Part shown: positions 24,505-32,432 of the stretch, one piece after another
Numbering within the stretch: the stretch's first letter is position 1
Layout of the letters: each line of letters begins with the position of its first letter
NCBI RefSeq assembly: GCF_041262525.1
Contig: NZ_JBGCCK010000020.1
Location: forward strand, 1-64,000
Length of the DNA stretch: 64,000 nt
Direction: 5' to 3'
Source: Streptacidiphilus sp041262525
GTDB lineage: Bacteria > Actinomycetota > Actinomycetes > Streptomycetales > Streptomycetaceae
Notes under the pieces: generated by a model
What the model saw: the letters and a program-made list of their open reading frames with translations, nothing else
The model's database searches: none
Told to the model about the DNA's origin: nothing
Translations under genes and position numbers: made by a program

Positions 24505-25512
24505 ATGTCCGTCCAGACCCTTCCTGCTCCCACCTCCCTTCCCGTCATCGACCTCGCGCACCTCGACCGCGAGGCGCTGCACCGCGCCGCCCGCGACGTG
24601 GGCTTCTTCCAGCTCATCGGCCACGGCATCAGCCAGGCCGAGATCGACGGGCTGCTCGCCGCCTCCCGGGCGTTCTTCGCCCTGCCGGAGGCGGACCGGG
24701 TCGCGCTCGACAACCGCAATTCACCGCACTTCCGCGGCTACACCCGCACCGGCAAGGAGCTGACGCGGGGCAGGCGCGACTGGCGCGACCAGCTCGACAT
24801 CGGCGAGGAACTGCCCGCACACGCCCCGGGCCCGGACGAGCCCGCCTACTGGTGGCTGGAGGGTCCGAACCAGTGGCCCGCAGCCCAACCGGAGCTGCGC
24901 GAGGTCGCGCTGCGCTGGATCGCCCGGCTGAGCGCGGTGGCCGACCATCTGCTGCACGAGCTGCTGGCCTCGATCGGCGCGCCGGCCGACTTCTACGACG
25001 ACGCCTTCGCTGGGCACCCGCGCAGCCATCTGAAGCTGATCCGCTATCCGGGGCGGGCCCCGGTGGGGAACGACCAGGGGGTGGGCGTGCACAAGGACTA
25101 CGGCTTCCTGACTCTGCTGCTGACCGACGGAGTCGGCGGGCTCCAGGTCGAGGCGCCGGGCGGATTCATCGACGTTCCGCACATCCCCGGCGCGTTCGTA
25201 GTCAACCTCGGCGAGCTCCTGGAGGTCGCGACCAACGGCTACCTCAAGGCCACCAACCACCGCGTGGTCAGCCCGCCGGGAGCGCGTGAGCGCTACTCCG
25301 CGCCGTTCTTCTACAACCCGCGCCTGGACGCCCACATCGCACCGCTCCCGTTCCCGCACGCGGCCGAGGCCTCCGGCGTGACCCAGGACCCGGACAACCC
25401 GCTCCACGCGGAGTTCGGCTGGAACGAACTCAAGGGCTGGGTGCGCGCCCACCCCGAAGTCACGGCCCGCCAACACCCGGAACTGCTCGCGGCTCCGGCG
25501 CCGGCCGCCTGA
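24505..25512 (+). CDS. Isopenicillin N synthase-family 2-oxoglutarate/Fe(II) oxygenase
   Basis: 335 residues, non-haem iron dioxygenase. N-terminal DIOX_N part: LPVIDLAHLDREALHRAARD, VGFFQLIGHGISQAEIDGL. Iron ligands are H196 and D198 in VGVHKDYGFLTLLL and H252 in LKATNHRVVSPPG; the 2OG-binding Arg263 is in RERYSAPFFYNP. No beta-lactam cluster genes are nearby, so true isopenicillin N synthase activity is unlikely; substrate unknown. It is preceded by the leader peptide. An 8-bp hairpin at 25508-25530 spans the stop, and a heptamer tandem repeat follows. Confidence 0.93.
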   Translation: MSVQTLPAPTSLPVIDLAHLDREALHRAARDVGFFQLIGHGISQAEIDGLLAASRAFFALPEADRVALDNRNSPHFRGYTRTGKELTRGRRDWRDQLDIGEELPAHAPGPDEPAYWWLEGPNQWPAAQPELREVALRWIARLSAVADHLLHELLASIGAPADFYDDAFAGHPRSHLKLIRYPGRAPVGNDQGVGVHKDYGFLTLLLTDGVGGLQVEAPGGFIDVPHIPGAFVVNLGELLEVATNGYLKATNHRVVSPPGARERYSAPFFYNPRLDAHIAPLPFPHAAEASGVTQDPDNPLHAEFGWNELKGWVRAHPEVTARQHPELLAAPAPAA

Positions 25513-25530
25513 CCGAACGCTCCGGTCAGG
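25508..25530. terminator. Hairpin at the end of the oxygenase gene
   Basis: CCTGACCG pairs with CGGTCAGG around a 7-base loop, including the stop codon. Confidence 0.5.
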
Positions 25531-25553
25531 ACGAACAAGGCTGGGGACATGCA

Positions 25554-25620
25554 GGCATCAGGCATCAGGCATCAGGCATCAGGCATCAGGCATCAGGCAT
25601 CAGGCATCAGGCATCAGGCA
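25554..25620. repeat. Heptamer tandem repeat (GGCATCA), nine units plus a partial
   Basis: Nine exact head-to-tail GGCATCA units (25554-25616) and a partial GGCA. It lies between the convergent oxygenase and pirin genes in 156 bases of non-coding DNA. The 21-base three-unit period would encode a QASGIRH repeat, but that frame runs antisense through pirin, so coding is unlikely. A candidate variable-number locus. Confidence 0.9.
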
Positions 25621-25668
25621 CCATCGGCTGAGCGCCAACTGACTTCCCCATCGGCGCGCAACGCTCGG

Positions 25669-26637
25669 TCAGCGTTCGCGGCCGCGCGGCTTCAGCCGCA
25701 GCGGCGGCAGCTCCGGAGCCGGGATCGGGGCGCCGTCGTAGCCGTGGACGGTGCCGAAGGCCGTGCCGTGCATCCATGCCTCGCGCGCCGCTTCGATGTC
25801 CTCGTGGGTCCTGGCCACGAAGTTCCACCACATGACCAGCTTCTCCTCGAAAGGCTCGCCGCCGAGCAGCAGCACGCTCGCGGGGCCGTCGTCCGCGCGG
25901 AGCGGGAGCTCGCGGCGGCCGCAGCCGAGGTACAGGAGAGAGCCGGGTTCCACGCAGACGTCGTCGACGACCGCCGCGCCGGTCATGGCGAGGGCGGCGT
26001 ACTCGAAGTCCGGGTGGAGCGGCAGGCGGGCGTTCGCGCCTGCGGCGAGGGTGAGGTCGGCGCCCATCAACGGGCTGAAGACGTGGCCGGGGGAGGTCGC
26101 GCCGTCAAGTGAGCCAAGGATGAGCGTCGCGTCGACGCCTTGGCCCTGGACCCGGGGCAGTTCGGCGTGGTGCTCGAAGGCCGGGTCCGTGAAGCGGTGC
26201 GCATCGGGGAGGGCGACCCACAGCTGCGCACCGTGCAGCCACTTGCCGTGCGAGGCGGGCGACTGCTCCGCGTGCGCGATGGCGCGGCCCGCCGTCATCA
26301 GGCCGAGTTCACGCGGGCGCACGGTCTGGACCGTGCCGAGGCTGTCGCGATGCTCGACGAAGCCGTCATGCAGCCAGCTCACGGTCTGCAGACCGATGTG
26401 CGGATGCGGGGCGACCCGCATGCCCGGCTCGCTCTCGATGTCGTCGGGCCCGTAGTGGTCGACGAAGCACCAGGCGCCCACCATCCGGCGACCCAGGTTC
26501 GGCAGCAGCCGCCTGACAACCGTGCTTTCACCCAGCGGGACCTGTTTCCCCGTCAACAGCTCGCGGACCGGCTGGGCCGAGACACCGTCACGGCCGCCGC
26601 AGATGCTCGGCTGGGGCTTCAGGTCGAGGTTGCTCAT
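25669..26637 (-). CDS. Pirin-family protein (bicupin)
   Basis: 322 residues. N-terminal cupin with the pirin metal-site region MVGAWCFVDHYGPD, VAPHPHIGLQTVSWLHDG (two His) and LGLMTAGRAIAHAEQSPAS (His and Glu). The C-terminal part has LLLGGEPFEEKLVMWWNFVA and ARTHEDIEAAREAWM, diagnostic for pirins. Bacterial pirins include quercetinases and redox-sensing regulators; role here unknown. Start ATG 26637 is supported by TACGCT 7 bases upstream. Adjacent to oxyR on the same strand with 25 bases between. Confidence 0.93.
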   Translation of the reverse strand: MSNLDLKPQPSICGGRDGVSAQPVRELLTGKQVPLGESTVVRRLLPNLGRRMVGAWCFVDHYGPDDIESEPGMRVAPHPHIGLQTVSWLHDGFVEHRDSLGTVQTVRPRELGLMTAGRAIAHAEQSPASHGKWLHGAQLWVALPDAHRFTDPAFEHHAELPRVQGQGVDATLILGSLDGATSPGHVFSPLMGADLTLAAGANARLPLHPDFEYAALAMTGAAVVDDVCVEPGSLLYLGCGRRELPLRADDGPASVLLLGGEPFEEKLVMWWNFVARTHEDIEAAREAWMHGTAFGTVHGYDGAPIPAPELPPLRLKPRGRER

Positions 26638-26644
26638 GACGCTC

Positions 26645-26650
26645 AGCGTA
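26645..26650 (-). promoter_or_regulatory. -10-like TACGCT ahead of pirin
   Basis: Minus strand, 7 bases before ATG 26637, inside the short oxyR-pirin gap. Confidence 0.45.
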
Positions 26651-26662
26651 GGACGCGTCGGC

Positions 26663-27598
26663 TCACGGGTGGATGATCCGCACCGGCAGTTCTCCCACGG
26701 CCTCGCGCAGCGACTCCGCGAAGCGCTCGTACTCCGCGGTCCGCGCGGAGGAGGGACGGTGGGCAAGGCCGATGCGGCGGCCGGGCGGCGGGGCGGAGAA
26801 GCGGGTGGCCGCGAGGCCCGCCGCACGCCCGGTCTCGACGGCGACCGCCGTCGCCGGCAGCAGCGTGACACCGAGGCCGCCCGCGACGAGCTGGACCAAC
26901 GTCGACAGTCCGGCCGCCCGCGTGGCGCCCGGCTCTGCGCCGACCTCGCGACAGAGGTCGAGCGCCTGGTCGCGGAGGCAGTGGCCCTCCTCCAACAGCA
27001 GGATGTCCAGGTCGAGCAGGACGTCGCGGGGGACGTCCAGGCGGCCGGCCAGCTCGTGGTCGGGCGGGGTGACCAGGACGAAGTCCTCGTCGTAGAGGGG
27101 GATGTCCACCAGTCCCGCGCCTGCGGGGAGGGCGAGGAGCAGCAGGTCGAGGCGGCCGGTGGCCACCCCGTCCAGGAGTTGGTGGGTCCGCTCCTCGTGG
27201 ACGTGCAGCTCCAGATCGGGATAGCAGTCCCGGGCCAGACGCAGCACGGTCGGCAGCAGGTAGGGCGCGATGGTCGGGATCACCCCGAGGTGCAGGGGCC
27301 CGGTGAACGGCCGCCGGGACGAGTCGACCTCCTCCGTCAGCGCACTGAGCGCGCCGAGAACGGCACGCGCGTGCGCGGCCACCCGCTCCCCCACCGACGT
27401 GATGATCACCTTTCGGGTTGTCCGCTCGACGAGCTGGACCCCGAGCGACTCCTCGAGTGCGGCGACCGCGCCGGACAGCGCAGGCTGACTGATCCGCAGG
27501 CCGGCTGCCGCCTCCCGGAAATGGCGGTGCTCGGCGACGGCCGCGAAGGCGCGGAGCTGGGCGACGCTGGGGGTACGGGTGGCGCGGGCCTTACTGAT
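26663..27598 (-). CDS. oxyR: OxyR-type LysR regulator, apparently without a standard start codon
   Basis: LysR-family hydrogen-peroxide sensor. N-terminal winged helix: VAQLRAFAAVAEHRHFREAA, AGLRISQPALSGAVAALEES and LGVQLVERTTRKV; effector domain FTGPLHLGVIPTIAPYLLPT. The redox cysteines are in EGHCLRDQALDLC, Cys207 and Cys216 when counted from 27598, matching the OxyR pair. In this frame there is no ATG, GTG, TTG or CTG between an upstream TGA and the helix-turn-helix. The only near-cognate codon after the GGAGGA ribosome-binding site is ATC at 27598 (spacing 4-5). The first GTG, 27409, would delete the DNA-binding domain. Non-standard initiation, a recent mutation or a sequence error are all possible. 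The target ahpC-ahpD genes are 3.7 kb away. Confidence 0.85.
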   Translation of the reverse strand: MSKARATRTPSVAQLRAFAAVAEHRHFREAAAGLRISQPALSGAVAALEESLGVQLVERTTRKVIITSVGERVAAHARAVLGALSALTEEVDSSRRPFTGPLHLGVIPTIAPYLLPTVLRLARDCYPDLELHVHEERTHQLLDGVATGRLDLLLLALPAGAGLVDIPLYDEDFVLVTPPDHELAGRLDVPRDVLLDLDILLLEEGHCLRDQALDLCREVGAEPGATRAAGLSTLVQLVAGGLGVTLLPATAVAVETGRAAGLAATRFSAPPPGRRIGLAHRPSSARTAEYERFAESLREAVGELPVRIIHP

Positions 27599-27622
27599 AA
27601 CTTCCTCCGATCAAGGTCTTCG

Positions 27623-27636
27623 AGTGTAGCTGTCAA
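27623..27636 (-). promoter_or_regulatory. Possible oxyR promoter elements
   Basis: Minus-strand TTGACA (plus 27631-27636) and TACACT (plus 27623-27628) precede oxyR. They are too close to pair with each other; TTGACA may pair with TTGATC 16 bases downstream. Tentative. Confidence 0.3.
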
Positions 27637-27760
27637 ACGGGCATCTCCGGATCTATCGCCCGCAACGCGCACTCACGGGGTAAGTGCAGACGTCGCGGGC
27701 GCGCATTGACAGAAACCACAGGAAAGGGGAAGCTGCCGACGGCCTGCGTTCCCTCTTCGC

Positions 27761-28360
27761 ATGCAGATGACCGGCCTGGGTCGCCTCCGCGACGGTCGTA
27801 CACCTGCCAATAGTGCGAGGGTCCTGCCTGGCACGTTCGTGCTCAGCAGCTATGCCGGGCTGTTCGTGGCCGGCATGGCCGTCTACCTGATGTACCGCTT
27901 CGGTCAGAACCTCATGCTCTGGACCCTGCTGGGCTCGGCCTGGGCGTACGAGATGGTCATGCTCCAGATCCGGATCAACGGCCACCCCGCCGACTACGGC
28001 ACCACCCGGCTGACCTCCTGGACCTTGTGCGCCCTGCTGCTCACCGGCTTCCTCGCCATGCTGATGCTCGCCACGATCGGTCCGCTGGCCCGCGTCCGCT
28101 GGCGCTGGCTGGTGGTCGCCGGGGCGCTCACGTACCCCTTCTACCTGGTGCACCAGAGCATCGGCGTCCCGCTGGGAGAGGAACTCACGCTGCACGTGGC
28201 GTGGCTGGGCGTGTGGGGCCGGCTGACGGTCACCGTCGCCGCCATGCTCGGGCTCTCCTGGCTGATCTACCGCTTCGTCGAGAAGCCCTTCGGCCGCCTG
28301 CTGCGTCGCGGACTCACCCGTGGCCTGAAGGCCGCAGAGGTCGCGCGCGCGAGCAGGTAG
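27761..28360 (+). pseudogene. Acyltransferase 3 family remnant, N-terminal half missing
   Basis: 199-codon frame holding only the C-terminal half of an Acyl_transf_3 membrane acyltransferase (normally about 350-400 residues). Membrane segments include SSYAGLFVAGMAVYLMYRFG, LTSWTLCALLLTGFLAMLML and the family end VAGALTYPFYLVHQSIGVPL ... LSWLIYRFVEKPFGRLL. The N-terminal catalytic His region is absent. The first ~20 residues (MQMTGLGRLRDGRTPANSAR) look like unrelated sequence and have no ribosome-binding site. Probably a decayed gene left in the segment that separates oxyR from ahpC. A functional half-size protein cannot be excluded. Confidence 0.65.
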
Positions 28361-28421
28361 GCACCGCGCGCCGCACGTGCAACTCCGGCCTCGCTGCCCA
28401 GTCTCGATTCGGTCTCGAAGT

Positions 28422-28450
28422 CCGTGAACATCCGATGGAGGTGTTCACGG
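28422..28450. promoter_or_regulatory. Perfect 9-bp inverted repeat CCGTGAACA-n11-TGTTCACGG
   Basis: It lies between the acyltransferase remnant and the large secreted-protein gene, about 165-195 bases before ATG 28616. Could be an operator or a weak terminator; no T-run is present. Confidence 0.45.
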
Positions 28451-28615
28451 AGTCCTCACACTCGGGGCAGCGGCGCACCGCCGCTGTCGGTCTGTCCAAT
28501 CTCCTTGTGAGCGTGGCGGGTTCACCAGAACCTGGCCGGGCCCGATGGGATTCGGACGGCTCAGACTCCGGGTGGTCTTCTGTCGGCCGTGGGGCGCGGC
28601 CTGTGGGGGTGCGGG

Positions 28616-31171
28616 ATGCGAGGCACTGATCTTCCCTCAGAACCGGTGAGCCGCGGGCCACGCCGCAGGCCGGGCCCGGACATTCGGCGGTCGCTGACTC
28701 CCTCGGTCGGGGCTGCGATGGTCATGGCCCTGGCACTCGTGGGGGCGGTCCCGGCCGCTGCGGCGACGACGCGCGCCGAGTCGGCCCCCTCGGGCGCCGG
28801 CACAGGAATCGCGGCGAAGCGTGCCGTGCTGCGCATTCGCATCACCGATCTGCCCGCCGGACTCGCGGCGTCGGTGCACCTCACCGGACCCTCGGGCTAC
28901 CACCGCACCGTGACCGGGGCGACGGTGCTGTCGAACCTGCTGCCCGGCACGTACGCGATCAGCGCCCTCAGCGTCCAGGACACGCACGGCACCGCGTACG
29001 TCCCCAACCCCGGCCCGGGCACGCTCACCCTCGCAGCAGGCAGCAGCACCCTCCGCACGGTCGACTACTTCACCCGCGTCCCTGCGACGACCCGCCCGGT
29101 CGCGGCGTCCGCGGTCGCGGCGGTCGTCGCCGGAGCGTCCGGCCGACTGACCGTCGCGGTGCGGGGGACGGCCCGCTACGCGCCCGGTCAGATCCTCGCT
29201 GCGGGCATCGGACCGCACACGCCCGACGGCCTGCTCGCCAAGGTCACCGCGGTGCGCATCGTGCCCGGCGGCGAGACCGTCACCGCCGTACCGGCGACCC
29301 TGCGTCAGGCTTTTCCCCAGGGGCAGTTGAACTTCGCGGCGGCCTTCGCCTCGCAGAGCCCCGGCGCCGACCCCGGGACCAGCGGCGCGGGACCGGCCAC
29401 CTCGCCGGCCGCCTCGCCTACGCCCGCGGTCGGACTGCCCTCCTGGATCAAGACCCTCAAGTGCGGCAACACGGCGAACGCCCACCTGACCGGCACGCTG
29501 ACCGCATCACTGTCGACGGCCATGCAGACCCATTGGTCCCTGCTGGGCGGCGTGACGGCCTCGGCCACGGCCACGGCGCGGGAGTCGTCCTCCCTCACCG
29601 CCGCCGTGGACGCCAACGCCCAGTGCACGCTGGCGCCCGTCGAGCTGGGGACCCCGCGCACGCTGGGCGTGTTCGACGTGCAGATCGGCCCGATCCCGGT
29701 GGTCGTCGTGCCGCGCCTCAGCTTCTTCGTGCAGGGCGCGTTCAGCGGCAAGGCCGGTGTGAACACGTCGGTGGGCCAGTCGTTCACCGCGACGGCCGGG
29801 CTGTCCTACGCGAACGGCGCCGTCTCGCCCATCGCATCGGCGGTGGAGAGCGCCACCTTCCAACCGCCCATGGTCACAGGCACCGCGCACGTGGCCGTTT
29901 CGGTCAGCGCCCGGTTGACACTGGCCCTGTACGGGCTGACCGGCCCGACCGTGAATCTCGACCCCGGACTGGACCTCTCCGCGGACGTCAAAGCCAACCC
30001 GTGGTGGACGCTGGACGGCACGCTCGACGCGGGCGGGACGCTCAAGATCCCGGCCCTGGGCATCAACGCCTCGAACAGCAAGATCATCAGCAAGCGCTTC
30101 CCGCTCGCCCACGCAGCCGGACCCTTCCCGCCGTTCGCGGTCACCGACGTGCCGACGCGGGGGAACGCGGCGGACGGCCCGGTCCTCGGCCTGGACGGGC
30201 GCCTCTCGCTGGTCGGCTGGGACACCTCGGGACTGCACACGGAAATCGAGGCGGTCGACCCGAAGACACAGGCGATCCAGACCTACCGGCAGGCAGCACC
30301 GGGAACTACGGGCCCACTGAGCTTCACCGGCCCACTCGCCTTCGACGGCGCCGGTGACCTGTGGCTGGAGGGAGACAGCACCGGCGGCTCCCTCACCGGC
30401 CCGGTGCTGATCCGCTTCACTCCGTCGAGCGGGCTCTTCGCCTCCTTCGCCAACCCTGCCGCCTGCCTGACCCCGCCCAACGACCTCTCCGCCGCGACGG
30501 ACGGCTACGTCTGGGCCAGCTGCGCCGGCTACGCGAGCGACACCGTGGTCTCCCGCATCTCCTCCGGGGGAACGATCACCACCTACCACGCCCCCTCCGG
30601 CGCCCCCGACCTCACCGATCTGGTACCGGGGGCGAACGGGTCCATGTGGGCGCTGGGGAGCGGGAACTTCCACTCCGACGTCGTCGAGATCGGCACGGAC
30701 GGCCAGGCCACGCTCTTCACCAATCCCGTCGGCGTGTCCGGCCGTTACCTCGCAGGCAACGGCACCGGGCACTTCGTCGAGGACGCGATCTGCGGCGTCG
30801 GCAGCAATGGGAAGTCGTGCTACCTCGCGATCGGGCCCGGCGGCGGATTCAAGCAGCTGGGCACCCTGCCCAGCCCCGACACCGGCGAGTGGGGCGCCCC
30901 CGTACTCGACAAGTCCGGCAACTTCTGGACCCTGGTGAACGGCTCGACCAGCGGCGCGGTGCCGATCGGGCACAGCTACTACTACGAGATCACCCCGCTC
31001 GGGGCCGCCGCCGCCCGCGGCTTCGACATGCCCGCGTCCGACCGGGGCCAGTGGCTCCAACCCACCCGATCCGGCGCTCCGATCGTCACCTCCGACGGCG
31101 CGCTCTGGCTCGAACAGGCCCAATGGCCGCTCAACGGCCACCTGCTACGGCTGGCGTTCCCGCTCAACTGA
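28616..31171 (+). CDS. Large secreted protein with C-terminal beta-propeller-like (Vgb-like) repeats
   Basis: 851 residues. N-terminal signal peptide (SVGAAMVMALALVGAVPAAA). A short beta domain follows (VLRIRITDLPAGLAASVHLT, NLLPGTYAISALSVQD), then a Thr/Pro/Ala-rich stretch. A middle region of about 200 residues is rich in Ser/Thr/Val beta strands (GVTASATATARESSSLTAAV, GPIPVVVVPRLSFFVQGAFS, WWTLDGTLDAGGTLKIPALG) and belongs to no family I recognise. The last ~290 residues repeat blades such as LAFDGAGDLWLEGDSTGG, GYVWASCAG and GSMWALGSG, as in virginiamycin B lyase-like propellers. A GGGGGTG lies before ATG 28616. It lies within the segment separating oxyR from ahpC. Function unknown. Confidence 0.8.
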   Translation: MRGTDLPSEPVSRGPRRRPGPDIRRSLTPSVGAAMVMALALVGAVPAAAATTRAESAPSGAGTGIAAKRAVLRIRITDLPAGLAASVHLTGPSGYHRTVTGATVLSNLLPGTYAISALSVQDTHGTAYVPNPGPGTLTLAAGSSTLRTVDYFTRVPATTRPVAASAVAAVVAGASGRLTVAVRGTARYAPGQILAAGIGPHTPDGLLAKVTAVRIVPGGETVTAVPATLRQAFPQGQLNFAAAFASQSPGADPGTSGAGPATSPAASPTPAVGLPSWIKTLKCGNTANAHLTGTLTASLSTAMQTHWSLLGGVTASATATARESSSLTAAVDANAQCTLAPVELGTPRTLGVFDVQIGPIPVVVVPRLSFFVQGAFSGKAGVNTSVGQSFTATAGLSYANGAVSPIASAVESATFQPPMVTGTAHVAVSVSARLTLALYGLTGPTVNLDPGLDLSADVKANPWWTLDGTLDAGGTLKIPALGINASNSKIISKRFPLAHAAGPFPPFAVTDVPTRGNAADGPVLGLDGRLSLVGWDTSGLHTEIEAVDPKTQAIQTYRQAAPGTTGPLSFTGPLAFDGAGDLWLEGDSTGGSLTGPVLIRFTPSSGLFASFANPAACLTPPNDLSAATDGYVWASCAGYASDTVVSRISSGGTITTYHAPSGAPDLTDLVPGANGSMWALGSGNFHSDVVEIGTDGQATLFTNPVGVSGRYLAGNGTGHFVEDAICGVGSNGKSCYLAIGPGGGFKQLGTLPSPDTGEWGAPVLDKSGNFWTLVNGSTSGAVPIGHSYYYEITPLGAAAARGFDMPASDRGQWLQPTRSGAPIVTSDGALWLEQAQWPLNGHLLRLAFPLN

Positions 31172-31284
31172 TCAGCACTGATCGGAATGGCCTATCAGTA
31201 CCAGCGGCAACACCAATTTCCCCGATCAGTGTCCACTGTGTGAGATTGAGGGGCACACTCCCCAACCCTCACAGGAGACAGCAC

Positions 31285-31839
31285 GTGCTTACGATCGGTG
31301 ACCAGTTCCCGGCTTGGAAGCTCAACGGCGTCGTCGGCCCCTCCGACGACAAGCTGGAAATCAAGGAGTTCTCGTCCGAGGACTCCAAGGGCTGGTCGGT
31401 GGTCTTCTTCTGGCCGATGGACTTCACCTTCGTGTGCCCCACCGAGATCGCGGCCTTCGGCAAGCTCAACAACGAGTTCGCCGACCGCGACGCCCAGATC
31501 CTCGGCGTCTCCGGCGACTCCGAGTTCGTGCACCACGCCTGGCGCAAGGACCACAAGGACCTGCGCGACCTGCCCTTCCCGATGCTGGCCGACATCAAGC
31601 ACGAGCTGATGCGCGACTGCGGCGTCGAGGCTGCGGACGGCACCGCCCAGCGCGCGGTCTTCATCGTGGACCCCAACAACGAGATCCAGTTCGTGATGGT
31701 CACCGCGGGCTCCGTGGGCCGCAACCCCAAGGAGGTCCTGCGGGTCCTCGACGCGCTGCAGACCGACGAGCTGTGCCCGTGCAACTGGAACAAGGGCGAG
31801 CAGACCCTGGACGCGGTCGCGCTGCTCTCGGGGGAGTGA
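31285..31839 (+). CDS. ahpC: Alkyl hydroperoxide reductase, peroxiredoxin subunit
   Basis: 184-residue AhpC-type peroxiredoxin reducing organic peroxides and H2O2. Peroxidatic Cys51 in MDFTFVCPTEIAAFG; C-terminal Cys164 and Cys166 (DELCPCNWNKGEQ), the actinobacterial pattern in which AhpD helps reduction. Start GTG 31285 has ACAGGAG 7 bases upstream. ahpD follows after 4 bases. OxyR would normally lie divergently next door but is here 3.7 kb away. Confidence 0.97.
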   Translation: MLTIGDQFPAWKLNGVVGPSDDKLEIKEFSSEDSKGWSVVFFWPMDFTFVCPTEIAAFGKLNNEFADRDAQILGVSGDSEFVHHAWRKDHKDLRDLPFPMLADIKHELMRDCGVEAADGTAQRAVFIVDPNNEIQFVMVTAGSVGRNPKEVLRVLDALQTDELCPCNWNKGEQTLDAVALLSGE

Positions 31840-31843
31840 CCGC

Positions 31844-32374
31844 ATGGCCCTCGACGAACTGAAGGCGGCCCTGCCGGACTACGCCAAGGACCTCAAGCTC
31901 AACCTGGGCTCGGTCATCGGCAACGTGGACCTGCCGCAGCAGCAGCTCTGGGGCACGGTTCTGGCCTGTGCGATCGCCTCGCGCAGCGAGCGCGTGCTGG
32001 CGGAGCTGGAGCCGGAGGCGCGGGCGAACCTGAAGCCGGAGGCGTACGACGCGGCGAAGGCCGCGGCGGCGATCATGGCGATGAACAACGTCTACTACCG
32101 GACGCTGCATCTGCTCTCCGACAAGGAGTACAGCACGATGCGGGCCGGCCTGCGGATGAACGTCATCGGCAACCCGGGCGTGGAGAAGGTCGACTTCGAG
32201 CTGTGGTCGCTGGCGGTTTCGGCGATCAACGGCTGCGGTCAGTGCCTGGACTCGCACGAGCAGGTGCTCCGCGGGGCGGGCGTCGACCGCGAGGTCGTCC
32301 AGGCCGCGGTCAAGATCGCCGCGGTGATCCAGGCCGTGGGCGTGACGCTCGAGGCCGAGGGCCGCATCGCCTGA
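31844..32374 (+). CDS. ahpD: Alkyl hydroperoxidase AhpD
   Basis: 176-residue AhpD, the CxxC reductase partner of AhpC in actinomycetes. Active-site NGCGQCLDSHEQVLRGAGVD has Cys131, Cys134 and His138; PDYAKDLKLNLGSVIGN is the typical N-terminus. Operon with ahpC (4-base gap). A short perfect palindrome 20 bases downstream probably ends transcription. Confidence 0.97.
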   Translation: MALDELKAALPDYAKDLKLNLGSVIGNVDLPQQQLWGTVLACAIASRSERVLAELEPEARANLKPEAYDAAKAAAAIMAMNNVYYRTLHLLSDKEYSTMRAGLRMNVIGNPGVEKVDFELWSLAVSAINGCGQCLDSHEQVLRGAGVDREVVQAAVKIAAVIQAVGVTLEAEGRIA

Positions 32375-32394
32375 GGCATACGAGTACACACCTC

Positions 32395-32420
32395 AGGGGC
32401 GCGAGGCGCCTCGCGCCCCT
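32395..32420. terminator. Perfect 26-bp palindrome between ahpD and the AI-2E-type gene
   Basis: AGGGGCGCGAGGC followed by its exact complement. It carries the outer motif of the GC-rich repeat family but lacks the inner part. It lies between convergent genes. Confidence 0.75.
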
Positions 32421-32432
32421 AGGTCCTGCAAG

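Noticed and set aside
24505..25512. True isopenicillin N synthase in a beta-lactam cluster
   Set aside because: Only the general 2OG/Fe(II) oxygenase motifs are present and no pcbAB-like or other beta-lactam genes are nearby.
25554..25620. CRISPR array
   Set aside because: Units are 7 bases and contiguous with no spacers; no cas genes nearby.
25549..26112. Possible protein with QASGIRH repeats encoded by the heptamer tract
   Set aside because: The frame continues antisense through pirin, has no ribosome-binding site, and the repeat unit of 7 bases shows no codon constraint.
26663..27409. OxyR starting at GTG 27409
   Set aside because: This would delete the helix-turn-helix that is perfectly encoded upstream in the same frame.
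31172..31284. OxyR binding site upstream of ahpC (CTGAT...ATCAG arms)
   Set aside because: Arms are short and the match to known OxyR sites is too loose to call from sequence alone.
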